Positions 9,618-19,188 of a stretch of 45,381 nt of DNA are shown here, one piece after another. The notes beneath the pieces are model-generated. The model was not told where the DNA came from, did no database searches, and saw only the letters and a list, made by a program, of their open reading frames with translations. Location: contig CACEHW010000001.1 of NCBI GenBank assembly GCA_902559415.1, positions 1 to 45,381 of the forward strand, written 5' to 3'. This DNA is from an uncultured Fidelibacterota bacterium. GTDB lineage: Bacteria > Fidelibacterota > Marinisomatia > Marinisomatales > UBA1611. The translations under genes were made by a program, and so were the position numbers. The stretch's first letter is position 1. Every line of letters starts with the position of its first letter.

Positions 9618-12600
9618 ATGTTTAAAAAACTATTTTTTTTATTAATTTTTTTTTCTTTTGCTTTACCTCAAAACATACAATTAAATGAAATAGTATCCTC
9701 AAATCAAGGTAGTTATTACGATGAAGATGGAGACAATCCTGACTGGATTGAGATTTACAACCCTACATCAAATAGTATATCTTTAAATGATTGGGGTTTG
9801 TCTGATGATATTGATGACTTGTACAAATGGCGGATACCCAATATAATTTTAGAATCAGAAGGTTTTCTTATGATAATGGCCTCTGACAAAGATCGCACCG
9901 ATGTGATATCAGAGTGGGAGACAATTATTGATCTAGGAGATCCTTGGTATTACTTTGTAGCGACTGAGGAGCCACCATCAAACTGGAATCAAATAGATTT
10001 TAGTGCTAATAATTGGAATATAGGAGCTAGTGGTTTTGGTTATGGGGATGATGACGATAACACAGAAATCCCAAATACAATGTCAATATATTTGGTAAAG
10101 CCATTTTCAATTTTCAATTTTGATCAAATAAAAAAAATAGCATTTCATATTGATTATGATGATGGATTTGTTGCCTATTTAAATGGACAAGAGATTGCTA
10201 GGGATAATATTGTAGGTAATCCGCCAGCATTTAATCAAGGCTCAGTGACATGGAGAGAAGCTGAGATGATAAACGGAGGGAACCCTTCACTTTTTTGGAT
10301 TGATTCAACTATAACTTGGGTTAGTGAAGGACAAAATGTATTAGCAATCCAAGTTCATAATTTTAATTTTAGTTCTTCGGATTTATCATGCATCCCCTTT
10401 CTTACTTTAGGTAGGGATTCTCAATCAGGGAGTTCTTTAAATATTGCTGAAGAAATAGACTTGCCCCTATCAATTCTCCACTCAAATTTTAAAATTAGTT
10501 CGAACGGAGAAACTATTTTAATTACAGATTCTGATGGCGTTTTAGTTGATTCTATTTACACTGGGATTCTTCAATCTGATGTATCAATTGGCAGAATAAA
10601 TAATGGTGAAAACTTTGGACTATTTTTAGGCCCTACCCCAAACGAAACAAATGGTGAAGAATCAGTATTGGGAATTTTAGCAGATATTACATTTTCACAA
10701 GAATCTGGTTTTTATAATGTGCCTATACTGCCTGTTTTGATAGACACACCAGATGAGAATGTTTCTATTTATTATACATTAGATGGTTCTGAACCGACTA
10801 CGAATTCACTTTTGTATACTAATAATCCGATATCGATTCAAGGTAATAGAGTATTGAGAGCCGCTAGTTTTAAATATGGGTGGATTAAATCACCCACTAA
10901 AACTAGTACATTTATTTTAGAAGGCGGGGATAACAATTTCCCAACAATCTTTTTATCAACAGACCCTGATAATTTTTTCGATTATAATACTGGCATATAT
11001 GAAATGGGGCCTAATGCATCTCTAGATTATCCACATTTTGGTGCGAATTTTTGGGAAGATTGGGAAAAACCTATTTTTTTTGAATTACTAGAGAATGATG
11101 GCACTTATTTTTCTTCTTCAGGAGGAGTAAAAATTTTTGGTGGTTGGAGTAGAGGACAAGCTCAAAAGTCACTATCTCTTTTTGCAAGAGGAGAGTATGG
11201 GAATACAGAATTTAATTTTCAATTTTTCCCTGATCTACAAATTGATTCTTTTCAGTCATTAGTACTTCGAAACTCTGGTAATGATTGGAATTTTACAATG
11301 CTTAGAGATGGATTTACCACTGGATTATTTAAGGATATTGACCTTGATATTCAAGCGTATCGCCCATTTTTAGTTTATTTAAATAGCGAATTTTGGGGAT
11401 TATATAATTTAAGAGAAAAAGTCAATGAGCACTTTATCGGTTCTCATCATCCTGTTGATCTAGATGAAATAGATTTAATTGAAGTACAAACTGCAAACCA
11501 AGGGACGACTAATAATTATGATGAGTTAATTAATTATGTAAGTCAGTCTGATATGACAGATCCTGCTGTCTTTGATTCTCTATCAAAATGGATTGATATT
11601 GATAATCATATAGATTACAATGTTGCACAAATATTTATTGACAATAGAGATTGGCCAGGTAATAATATTAAATATTGGAGACCGCAGTTAGATGATGGTA
11701 AGTGGAGATGGATCTTATATGATACTGATTTTGGTTTTGGCGTTCCTTGGATGGGTGGTGGTTATAATTTTAATACCTTAGAGTTTGCAGTTGAAGCGGA
11801 TGGGCCGAACTGGCCAAACCCACCATGGTCTACTTTTCTTTTCAGAAAATTACTTGAGAACAGTAGTTATCAGAGAAGATTTATAAATATTTTTTGTGAT
11901 AGGTTTAATTCGATTTTTCAATCTGACTATATGATTAATAGGTTAGATAGTATGGCCTTAAATATTCAAGATGTAATACCTGACCACCAGAATAAATGGC
12001 CTGATTCAGCAATTGATTGGGATTATCATGTCCAAGTTATAAGAACTTTTGCAGAAAACAGACCAGAGTACATGAGAAATTATTTGGACTCATTCTTTGA
12101 TTTATCAAATTTGGTTCAATCAAGGTTTTATTCTACTAGTGGAGGTAGTATTCAAATTAATACTATAATCCCTGATAGTTATCCTTGGTTCGGAGAATAT
12201 TATGAAGATATTCCAATAAGTGTAAAAGCAATTCCTGATAGTGGCTTTATTTTTGTAGGTTGGCCACAATATCCTGATTCTGGCGCATCAATGAATGTTC
12301 AAGTTTACGAAGATTTTAATCTGACCGCATTTTTTACTTCTTCCTTAGGTGGAGATACAATTGATTTAGTAATAAATGAGATTAATTATCACAGTTCCGA
12401 TTTATTTAATACTGGCGATTGGATTGAAATTTTTAATAATGGGGGTGAGTCAGTTGATCTTGATGGGTGGTATTTCATCGATGAAGACCCAGAACATAGA
12501 TTCACATTCCCAGCATACTCAAGTATTGAACCAGGTGATTATATTATTTTAGCTCAGGATACTATGTCGTTTTCTGATCTTTTCCCATATGTGCAAAATC

Positions 12601-13151
12601 TATATGGTCCATTTAATTTTGGATTAAGTGGCGGAGGGGAGGAAATTAGTTTATATGATTTTTCAGATCGGTTAATTGATAGGGTTGAGTATGATGATGC
12701 TTATCCCTGGCCTACCGAACCTGACGGGAATGGACCAACACTTGAACTGATTCATCCAGATTCTTTAAATGAATATGGCACATCATGGAGCTTTTCTGAG
12801 GGTAATGGAACGCCTGGATATTTAAATAGCATTTTTGAAGAATTAAATTTATCAGATGATGAAAACTATCCTTCTACATTTTCTCTACATTCTGCTTTCC
12901 CCAACCCATTTAATTCACATGTAAAAATTGTTTTTTCGCTTGCAGATGTAAGCCAAGTTAATTTAGCTATTGTTAATATTTTAGGAGAGACAATTCGAAC
13001 ATTTAAAAATCAATATTATACTAGAGGGTTAAACACCATAGTTTGGGATGGGAAAAATGATTTTGGGCATGATTTAAGTACCGGAATTTATTTTTGTAGA
13101 TTAAAATCAGAAAATATTGATAACAGCATTAAACTTCTTTACGTAAAATAA
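9618..13151 (+). CDS. CotH-like multidomain secreted protein: lamin-tail domains, jelly-roll insert, chitobiase-like Ig domain, CotH kinase domain, T9SS C-terminal domain
   Basis: LTD: IQLNEIVSSNQGSYYDEDGDNPDWIEIYNPTSN and VINEINYHSSDLFNTGDWIEIFNNGG; IYYTLDGSEPTTNSLLYT; CotH core GGVKIFGGWSRGQAQKSLSLFARGEYG...LRNSGNDWNFTMLRDGF...LYNLREKVNEHF; tail AFPNPFNSHVKIVFSL...TGIYFCRL. Confidence 0.88.
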   Translation: MFKKLFFLLIFFSFALPQNIQLNEIVSSNQGSYYDEDGDNPDWIEIYNPTSNSISLNDWGLSDDIDDLYKWRIPNIILESEGFLMIMASDKDRTDVISEWETIIDLGDPWYYFVATEEPPSNWNQIDFSANNWNIGASGFGYGDDDDNTEIPNTMSIYLVKPFSIFNFDQIKKIAFHIDYDDGFVAYLNGQEIARDNIVGNPPAFNQGSVTWREAEMINGGNPSLFWIDSTITWVSEGQNVLAIQVHNFNFSSSDLSCIPFLTLGRDSQSGSSLNIAEEIDLPLSILHSNFKISSNGETILITDSDGVLVDSIYTGILQSDVSIGRINNGENFGLFLGPTPNETNGEESVLGILADITFSQESGFYNVPILPVLIDTPDENVSIYYTLDGSEPTTNSLLYTNNPISIQGNRVLRAASFKYGWIKSPTKTSTFILEGGDNNFPTIFLSTDPDNFFDYNTGIYEMGPNASLDYPHFGANFWEDWEKPIFFELLENDGTYFSSSGGVKIFGGWSRGQAQKSLSLFARGEYGNTEFNFQFFPDLQIDSFQSLVLRNSGNDWNFTMLRDGFTTGLFKDIDLDIQAYRPFLVYLNSEFWGLYNLREKVNEHFIGSHHPVDLDEIDLIEVQTANQGTTNNYDELINYVSQSDMTDPAVFDSLSKWIDIDNHIDYNVAQIFIDNRDWPGNNIKYWRPQLDDGKWRWILYDTDFGFGVPWMGGGYNFNTLEFAVEADGPNWPNPPWSTFLFRKLLENSSYQRRFINIFCDRFNSIFQSDYMINRLDSMALNIQDVIPDHQNKWPDSAIDWDYHVQVIRTFAENRPEYMRNYLDSFFDLSNLVQSRFYSTSGGSIQINTIIPDSYPWFGEYYEDIPISVKAIPDSGFIFVGWPQYPDSGASMNVQVYEDFNLTAFFTSSLGGDTIDLVINEINYHSSDLFNTGDWIEIFNNGGESVDLDGWYFIDEDPEHRFTFPAYSSIEPGDYIILAQDTMSFSDLFPYVQNLYGPFNFGLSGGGEEISLYDFSDRLIDRVEYDDAYPWPTEPDGNGPTLELIHPDSLNEYGTSWSFSEGNGTPGYLNSIFEELNLSDDENYPSTFSLHSAFPNPFNSHVKIVFSLADVSQVNLAIVNILGETIRTFKNQYYTRGLNTIVWDGKNDFGHDLSTGIYFCRLKSENIDNSIKLLYVK

Positions 13152-13154
13152 GAG

Positions 13155-14135
13155 ATGATAAAAAAAGTTCTTTTAACACTTATTATTACAAATATAATTT
13201 TCGCAGAAAAAGATATATCTGACGACCTAGCCTACCAACTCGTTCTAGATAAAATAAATAAAAAAGATGTCCCCATTTCTTTTTTAAATGATGTTTTTAA
13301 AAGTTCTTCAATCGAAAAGCACATGGAAATACCAGAGCGTTTTGCTAAACCTTATGAAAAAAAATCGTGGGAGCAGTATAAAAAATTATTTATTAAAGAA
13401 TCTCGAATTGTTGCCGGGGTAAAATTTTATAGTGAAAATAAAGTTTTAATTATGCAGGTAGCAGAAAAATACAATGTAGACCCTTTTATTATTTTAAGTA
13501 TCGCTGGGATTGAGAGTAATTATGGTAAGCATTATAAAGGATTCACTGTTTTTAATTCACTTTACACTCAAATTCATGAAATGCCAAAGAGGGCTAAATG
13601 GGCATCCAAAGAGCTAGCTTCCTATCTAGAGTATTGTTATAAAGACGATGTGAATCCTCAAAGTATCGAAGGCTCCTATGCTGGCGCTTTTGGCTTTGGC
13701 CAGTTTATCCCATCTAGTTTTAATAGGTATTCAGTAGATTTTGACAATGATGGTGTCAGAAGGCCACATGACTGGCCAGATGTTTTAGGCAGCATAGCTA
13801 ACTATTTAGTAAAAAACGGGTACGTTCCTGGCAGCAGTGATTATTCCAAGGGTGGAGATATATGGAAATCAGTTTGGGCTTATAATCATTCTGATAATTA
13901 TGTTATGGCAGTACTTGGCCTCACCGAAAAAATTAGAGAAAGATGTAGTTATCTTCATTCAGATGTTGAAAATAGATTAAACTATGTTATTGAAAACTTT
14001 GATCCATTAGATAATAGATCTGTTAGTGATTTGCAAAAAGTTTTAAATGCGAATGGCTATGATCTAGAAATAGATGGGAGGCTTGGGGGGAATACTTTAG
14101 ATGCTCTTAGAGATGCTCAGTCAAAGCGGAATTAG
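13155..14135 (+). CDS. MltB-like lytic murein transglycosylase with C-terminal peptidoglycan-binding domain
   Basis: YNVDPFIILSIAGIESNYGKHYKGFTVFNSL...SYAGAFGFGQFIPSSFNRYSVDFDNDG; C-terminal VSDLQKVLNANGYDLEIDGRLGGNTLDALRDAQ. Confidence 0.88.
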   Translation: MIKKVLLTLIITNIIFAEKDISDDLAYQLVLDKINKKDVPISFLNDVFKSSSIEKHMEIPERFAKPYEKKSWEQYKKLFIKESRIVAGVKFYSENKVLIMQVAEKYNVDPFIILSIAGIESNYGKHYKGFTVFNSLYTQIHEMPKRAKWASKELASYLEYCYKDDVNPQSIEGSYAGAFGFGQFIPSSFNRYSVDFDNDGVRRPHDWPDVLGSIANYLVKNGYVPGSSDYSKGGDIWKSVWAYNHSDNYVMAVLGLTEKIRERCSYLHSDVENRLNYVIENFDPLDNRSVSDLQKVLNANGYDLEIDGRLGGNTLDALRDAQSKRN

Positions 14136-14144
14136 TGTCTTTCC

Positions 14145-15956
14145 CTAAAATCTCACAGTAAGCATAATTATCTTTTCGTCTCTTTTTATATCTACATTAA
14201 TAGATTCACCCTTTTTTATTGATTCTATCCTCTTCATATACTCATAAATATCATTAACAGGTTTTTTGTTTATTGATTTAATTATATCACCTGGTTTTAT
14301 ACCTGCTTTTGCTGCTGGTCCATTAGGGTCATAAATTTTATCTACTTTAAGGCCTTGGACTGTGCCACCATAATGGGGTATGATTCCTAATTTTACTTTT
14401 TGATTAATTTTTTGGACTTTTTGCTTTTTGGGGCCAGACAAGGTAAATATTGGTTTTGAATTTTCTCTGCTAATTTTAATTGTTAGATCATATATGACAT
14501 CAAGGATTTGTTTTTCACCTTGTGTGTTTATAGTCTGCCAATCGTCCTCAGGTAAGTGATAGTAGCTTTCAAAATCTCCGGTAAAAAAGAAAAGAACAGG
14601 AATATTTTCTGAGTAAAAACTTGCATGATCACTTGGTCCATATCCTGCTTGATTAAATTCAAATTTCAACCCTGAATCTTTTGAAAGAGAGTCGAGCATT
14701 GGTTCGAACATTGGAGAAGTGCCAACGCCACCTATGGTTAAAGTAGAGTCTTGCATTTTTCCAATCATGTCCATATTTATCATTGTTACTATATTACTTT
14801 TTTCTATCGTTGGGTTTTGAACAAAATATTTAGACCCCAATAAACCTTTTTCTTCAGCATCAAAAGCGATTAGAAGAATACTTCTTTTTAGCAATTGTCT
14901 ATTTGATTGAAGCTTGTGCGCAAGCTCAAGCAACCCAGCGGTTCCAGAAGCATTATCATTTGCACCATTATGTATTGCGCTAGTATCAGGTTTAAGTGAT
15001 CCAGAACCAGGACCGCCATATCCCAGGTGATCGAAGTGAGCACCAATAGCAATGAATTCATCACGATATTTATGATTTCTACTTATAACTTTTCCAACTA
15101 CGTTGGCGGCTCTTGAATAAATATCTTTTAACTCTACATTTGCTGATATTATGATTTCTGGGATGCGTAATGTTTCAGGCTTTAAATTTCTTCCCATTTT
15201 ATTTTGAATTATTGATCTTGAGCTTCCGACGGTCTTTAAAATGCCATCGGCAATATCATTAGAGATATGAATTGCAGGAATACCAGCTTTTGAGTAGCCA
15301 GGTATATACTTAAATGGTATTAAAGTTGAATCTTCAACTTGAGAAATAAAAATAATTCCAGCTGCTCCACGATCTCTAGCTTCAATCATTTTTTTATGCA
15401 AATCAGAATGTGGAGCAAAGGGGCTATGGGGGTTCTCTCTTTCTGGGCTATGTCGCATCACCATAACCCATTTACCATCTACATCAAGGCCTTTATAATC
15501 ATTCCATACCAAAGAGTCGGTAATCATATTTATACCATACCCTGCAAAAATAATCTGGCTTGATAAACTTGCATTTCCTGAAAACCAGAGAGGGATATAA
15601 TCTTCTTCTAACCTTAGAGGTCTGTCATTTAATTTTAATGAATTATTTTTTCCAATTTTGACACTGTCAAGAATGCTGAACGTTTGTTTAAAAGAACCAC
15701 TCTCACCAGCTGGTTGAACACCGTATGTTTTTAATTGATTTATTAAATATGCAATAACATCTCTTGATTGTCTAGTCCCAGGGTATCTACCTGCTCTTTT
15801 ATCATCAGACAAAAACTTTATGTGCTCTAAAATATCAGTTTTTGAAATATCAGGGGACCCTACATCACCAGGACCTACTTGACGAAACCAGTAGAAACAA
15901 AGTCCAACAACAATGATTATTAAAATAGTTGATAATAAACTTTTGTTTTCAGTCAT
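14145..15956 (-). CDS. M28 family metallopeptidase with PA insert and C-terminal PDZ domain
   Basis: IAIGAHFDHLGYGGPGSGSLKPDTSAIHNGANDNASGTAGLLELA; DAEEKGLLGSKYF; PDZ VDKIYDPNGPAAKAGIKPGDIIKSINKKPV; N-terminal anchor helix. Confidence 0.9.
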   Translation of the reverse strand: MTENKSLLSTILIIIVVGLCFYWFRQVGPGDVGSPDISKTDILEHIKFLSDDKRAGRYPGTRQSRDVIAYLINQLKTYGVQPAGESGSFKQTFSILDSVKIGKNNSLKLNDRPLRLEEDYIPLWFSGNASLSSQIIFAGYGINMITDSLVWNDYKGLDVDGKWVMVMRHSPERENPHSPFAPHSDLHKKMIEARDRGAAGIIFISQVEDSTLIPFKYIPGYSKAGIPAIHISNDIADGILKTVGSSRSIIQNKMGRNLKPETLRIPEIIISANVELKDIYSRAANVVGKVISRNHKYRDEFIAIGAHFDHLGYGGPGSGSLKPDTSAIHNGANDNASGTAGLLELAHKLQSNRQLLKRSILLIAFDAEEKGLLGSKYFVQNPTIEKSNIVTMINMDMIGKMQDSTLTIGGVGTSPMFEPMLDSLSKDSGLKFEFNQAGYGPSDHASFYSENIPVLFFFTGDFESYYHLPEDDWQTINTQGEKQILDVIYDLTIKISRENSKPIFTLSGPKKQKVQKINQKVKLGIIPHYGGTVQGLKVDKIYDPNGPAAKAGIKPGDIIKSINKKPVNDIYEYMKRIESIKKGESINVDIKRDEKIIMLTVRF

Positions 15957-15995
15957 AATAAAAATTTCTTGTCTTAATTTAACACTATTGAATTT

Positions 15996-16376
15996 ATGTC
16001 TATAAAAAACAATAATATTAAAATTAAAGCAATTTCTCGTTTTGTTAAAGACAGATCATCACCAGAGAATTCTATTTTTTTGTTTTCTTATGATGTTGAA
16101 ATAAAAAATAATAACGATTTCGAGGTGCAATTGCTATCTAGATATTGGCATATTCAAGATGGGGACGGTAATGTTGAAGAGGTCCGTGGTCCTGGTGTAA
16201 TTGGTCTACAACCACTAATTAAACCTAATGAAAGGTTTGGGTACTCCAGTTTTTGCCCTTTAAAAACACCATTTGGGATGATGAGTGGAGCATATCAAAT
16301 GAAACTGAATTCAGAAGAAATATTTGATGCCGCTATTCCTGCTTTTTCATTACACGCTACCGAACATGTTGATTAA
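15996..16376 (+). CDS. apaG: ApaG family protein
   Basis: LLSRYWHIQDGDGNVEEVRGPGVIGLQPLIKPNERFGYSSFCPLKTPFGMMSGAYQM, characteristic of ApaG. Confidence 0.93.
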   Translation: MSIKNNNIKIKAISRFVKDRSSPENSIFLFSYDVEIKNNNDFEVQLLSRYWHIQDGDGNVEEVRGPGVIGLQPLIKPNERFGYSSFCPLKTPFGMMSGAYQMKLNSEEIFDAAIPAFSLHATEHVD

Positions 16377-17099
16377 AAAGTCAATCGTAGTATAAATAAC
16401 AAATATTAAAACTAGCCATTTCCCGTATAGTCCTAATAAATGAATTGGTTTAGTGATTTTCCTAATAGATGTTTTATCATTCTTGAATTCAGTTGATTTA
16501 TCGCCTACTACTACTGAGCTATATTGCCAAAGATTATATCCAAATGTTTTTACTATATTAATATGATTTGTTTTAAATGATTCACTTCGATACATATTTT
16601 TGTATTTATCAAGTGGCAGTATATAATCTCCAGCGTCAAGAATATTCATTAAAATATTGGAAAAATATTTCCCATCAATTAATGCTGGTTCTATTCCTAG
16701 TATTTTACCATCATTTTTTAACACTCTTCGAAACTCTTTGAAAATAAGTTTGCAAGACTTTGTATTAATATGATGAAGACATAATGAAACAAATATCATA
16801 TCAAATGAATTATCTTCCCAAGGCAGCAAGTTTTTAGAAGAATTTATTATTGGAATTTTTTCAAATTTATATTTTGGATATTTTTCTCTAGAACTTTCTA
16901 CCCTGCTGATGTCTACCTCAGAGCCAATATAATCCTCTGAATGAAATAATTTTGAATTTGAACCAGTACCGCAACCAAAATCTAGAACTTTCATCCCTTT
17001 ACTATAGTGCTCGCCAACAAAATCAAATGTTGTCCTGCCTTGTAGTGGTACGACAATATTTCTATAAGCAAACGTCTCTAGTTTTTCAAAAAAACTCAA
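16350..17099 (-). CDS. Class I SAM-dependent methyltransferase with C-terminal hydrophobic segment
   Basis: GMKVLDFGCGTGSNSKLF; NSFDMIFVSLCLHHI; EFRRVLKNDGKILGIEP; C-terminal GKWLVLIFVIYTTIDFLINMF. Confidence 0.85.
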   Translation of the reverse strand: MSFFEKLETFAYRNIVVPLQGRTTFDFVGEHYSKGMKVLDFGCGTGSNSKLFHSEDYIGSEVDISRVESSREKYPKYKFEKIPIINSSKNLLPWEDNSFDMIFVSLCLHHINTKSCKLIFKEFRRVLKNDGKILGIEPALIDGKYFSNILMNILDAGDYILPLDKYKNMYRSESFKTNHINIVKTFGYNLWQYSSVVVGDKSTEFKNDKTSIRKITKPIHLLGLYGKWLVLIFVIYTTIDFLINMFGSV

Positions 17100-17101
17100 T
17101 T

Positions 17102-18067
17102 TTAACCCCTATATAATGACAAGACCCAAATAGCATCTTCCCTACTCATCTCTTTACCTAGTTTTCCTGCTGATACGGCTTGATCTTCATTTCTCTGACC
17201 TAAAAGAGCACAGCCAGTGGGGTTATCGTAGAGGATTGCTCCAATTAAAGCATGCATTATGGCTTCATTTTTAATGTGTGGGAATTTAGCTTCAATTTTT
17301 TTTCGATTAATTTTCATTTTTTTTATAAAGTCAATATTTTTGAACTCTTTAACAGTTTTTCTGAAATCACCTTTTGGAAAATCAGGGATTGTATCGTATT
17401 TACCTGTAAGTATACCATGTTTAATCGGTGAAAAAAAACAAACACCAAGATCATTTATCTTTACATAGTTTTTTAAACCTGATAATTCGTATTCAATATC
17501 ATTCACATTATATAATGGTTGTACTACATCTGGGTCTACATAATTAATAAATTTCATAATTCGTTTTGCTGACCAATCAGAAAGACCTATAAAACGTGTT
17601 TTCCCTTCATCTTTGAATCTAGATATTTGCTCTATCGCCCCATCAAGATATTCATCATTTTTACCAAAATTGCAATGATGTAAATAAAGAAGGTCAACAT
17701 ATTCTGTTTTAAGATTCTTTAATGATTGTTCCATTTTTAACTTCATATAATTGGGATCATACCAGTTTTTATGTGCGCCTTTATCCCAACCTACTTTTGT
17801 GGCAAGAAATATTTCTTTTCTTGAAATTTCATTCCACGTAGAACCTATAATTTTTTCTGAATGGCCCTCTCCATATACATCAGCTGTATCCCAATGGTTC
17901 ATTCCCAAAGAATATGATTTTAATAATGCATTCTTTGAGTCTTGATCGGTTTGATTAGACCAACCAATATTTGACCCACCACTAGTATTCTGCTTACCAT
18001 GCGACCATGCGCCAAGGCTTATTATTGACACTTTTTGGTTCGTCCGGCCTAATATTATTTTTTTCAT
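17102..18067 (-). CDS. Aldo/keto reductase
   Basis: LGRTNQKVSIISLGAWSHG; GMNHWDTADVYGEGHSEKIIG; LKTEYVDLLYLHHC; IGLSDWSAKRI. Confidence 0.9.
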   Translation of the reverse strand: MKKIILGRTNQKVSIISLGAWSHGKQNTSGGSNIGWSNQTDQDSKNALLKSYSLGMNHWDTADVYGEGHSEKIIGSTWNEISRKEIFLATKVGWDKGAHKNWYDPNYMKLKMEQSLKNLKTEYVDLLYLHHCNFGKNDEYLDGAIEQISRFKDEGKTRFIGLSDWSAKRIMKFINYVDPDVVQPLYNVNDIEYELSGLKNYVKINDLGVCFFSPIKHGILTGKYDTIPDFPKGDFRKTVKEFKNIDFIKKMKINRKKIEAKFPHIKNEAIMHALIGAILYDNPTGCALLGQRNEDQAVSAGKLGKEMSREDAIWVLSLYRG

Positions 18068-18125
18068 AATGTAATTAAATAAATAGGTTAAATAGTTACA
18101 TAGAACATATTAAAATTTATCCACT

Positions 18126-18461
18126 ATGAAGCAGGAATATTTAAAAATTTTGGATATTGGCCACAGTGGGAATTCTCCCGATGAAGCAATGACCCTTTTA
18201 GAAATAACAGTCAGCCAGTGTTCTTTTGAGAATAAAACGAAAGCTATTAAAGTTATTACAGGGCATGGTTCTGGGAGGTTGCGTGAGACTGTAAGAAGGT
18301 GGTGCAATGAGCAAGAAGGAAGATTTAAAGAGGTTATTTATGGTGAGGATTATGATATGTTTAATAAAAAAGCTGTTAATATGAGGAGTGATTGTGATCA
18401 ACCTAATGATATTGATTTTGGCAGAAAAAATGCTGCTGTAACGTATATATGGTTAAGGTGA
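18126..18461 (+). CDS. Stand-alone Smr-domain protein
   Basis: LDIGHSGNSPDEAMTLLE...KAIKVITGHGSGRLRETVRRWCNE resembles the Smr signature (xTGHGSGRLR). Confidence 0.7.
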   Translation: MKQEYLKILDIGHSGNSPDEAMTLLEITVSQCSFENKTKAIKVITGHGSGRLRETVRRWCNEQEGRFKEVIYGEDYDMFNKKAVNMRSDCDQPNDIDFGRKNAAVTYIWLR

Positions 18462-18462
18462 A

Positions 18463-19050
18463 ATGAAAAAATATATTGAGCCGGGCATCGTTTTTTTAAC
18501 AATTATAGTTTTACAATTATTGAGTTGTGCGGGCACAAATTATAAAAGATTAAGTTTAGAAGACCCTAATGCATTAATTGCAATTGAAGACTCTTTATTA
18601 TCGATAGATAAAAACAATCAAAGTATTAATGAGGCAATAGTTATTGCAAATAATAATGTTGCTAAGAATTATCTTGATAGTAACGAATTATCTTTGGCTG
18701 TTAAACATTTTGAAAAATCTATATCAATTAATGAAGAAAATAAAGATTCTCAATATGGGTTAATGGTAGCTGAAGGGAGGTTGCTAATAAAAAAGGGTAA
18801 TAAAAATGGTATTTGGGATGCTATTGAAAAGCTATCAAGAGCATCTTCTATCTATCCAAAACAGGGCGAACCCTTTTATTGGATTGCTGTTTCATATACA
18901 AAATTAGGTGATACTGAATTTGATCTTATACTTGAATCTTATGAAAAATCTTTATCTTTAGAATTAGATGAAAATATTAAATCTGAAGTAGAAGAAAACT
19001 ATAAAAAAGCAAAAAATCGAAAAAATAAATTAGATTCATTTTGGAAATAA
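18463..19050 (+). CDS. TPR-containing lipoprotein
   Basis: Lipobox LQLLSCAG; helical-pair repeats VAKNYLDSNELSLAVKHFEKSISINEENKDSQYGL and PFYWIAVSYTKLGDTEFDLILESYEKSLSL. Confidence 0.65.
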   Translation: MKKYIEPGIVFLTIIVLQLLSCAGTNYKRLSLEDPNALIAIEDSLLSIDKNNQSINEAIVIANNNVAKNYLDSNELSLAVKHFEKSISINEENKDSQYGLMVAEGRLLIKKGNKNGIWDAIEKLSRASSIYPKQGEPFYWIAVSYTKLGDTEFDLILESYEKSLSLELDENIKSEVEENYKKAKNRKNKLDSFWK

Positions 19051-19104
19051 AATTATATCCACTTCTTCTATTAAACTGACAATATATTAATAATTTATAA
19101 TTTC

Positions 19105-19133
19105 TTGACACGTGATTGATTATTAAGTAAAAT
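19105..19133 (+). promoter_or_regulatory. Sigma70-type promoter for the rotor/stator operon
   Basis: TTGACA (19105-19110), 17-nt spacer, TAAAAT (19128-19133), in the intergenic region upstream of the 19189 start codon. Confidence 0.75.
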
Positions 19134-19188
19134 TGCTCCCACTCTGCATTGTAAGATGCTTAGTGACTTAAAATATCCGAGGTAAGAA

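Noticed and set aside
18126-18461. MutS2 fragment or pseudogene
   Set aside because: Has its own start and stop in a compact gene order; stand-alone Smr-domain proteins are common, so truncation is not required.
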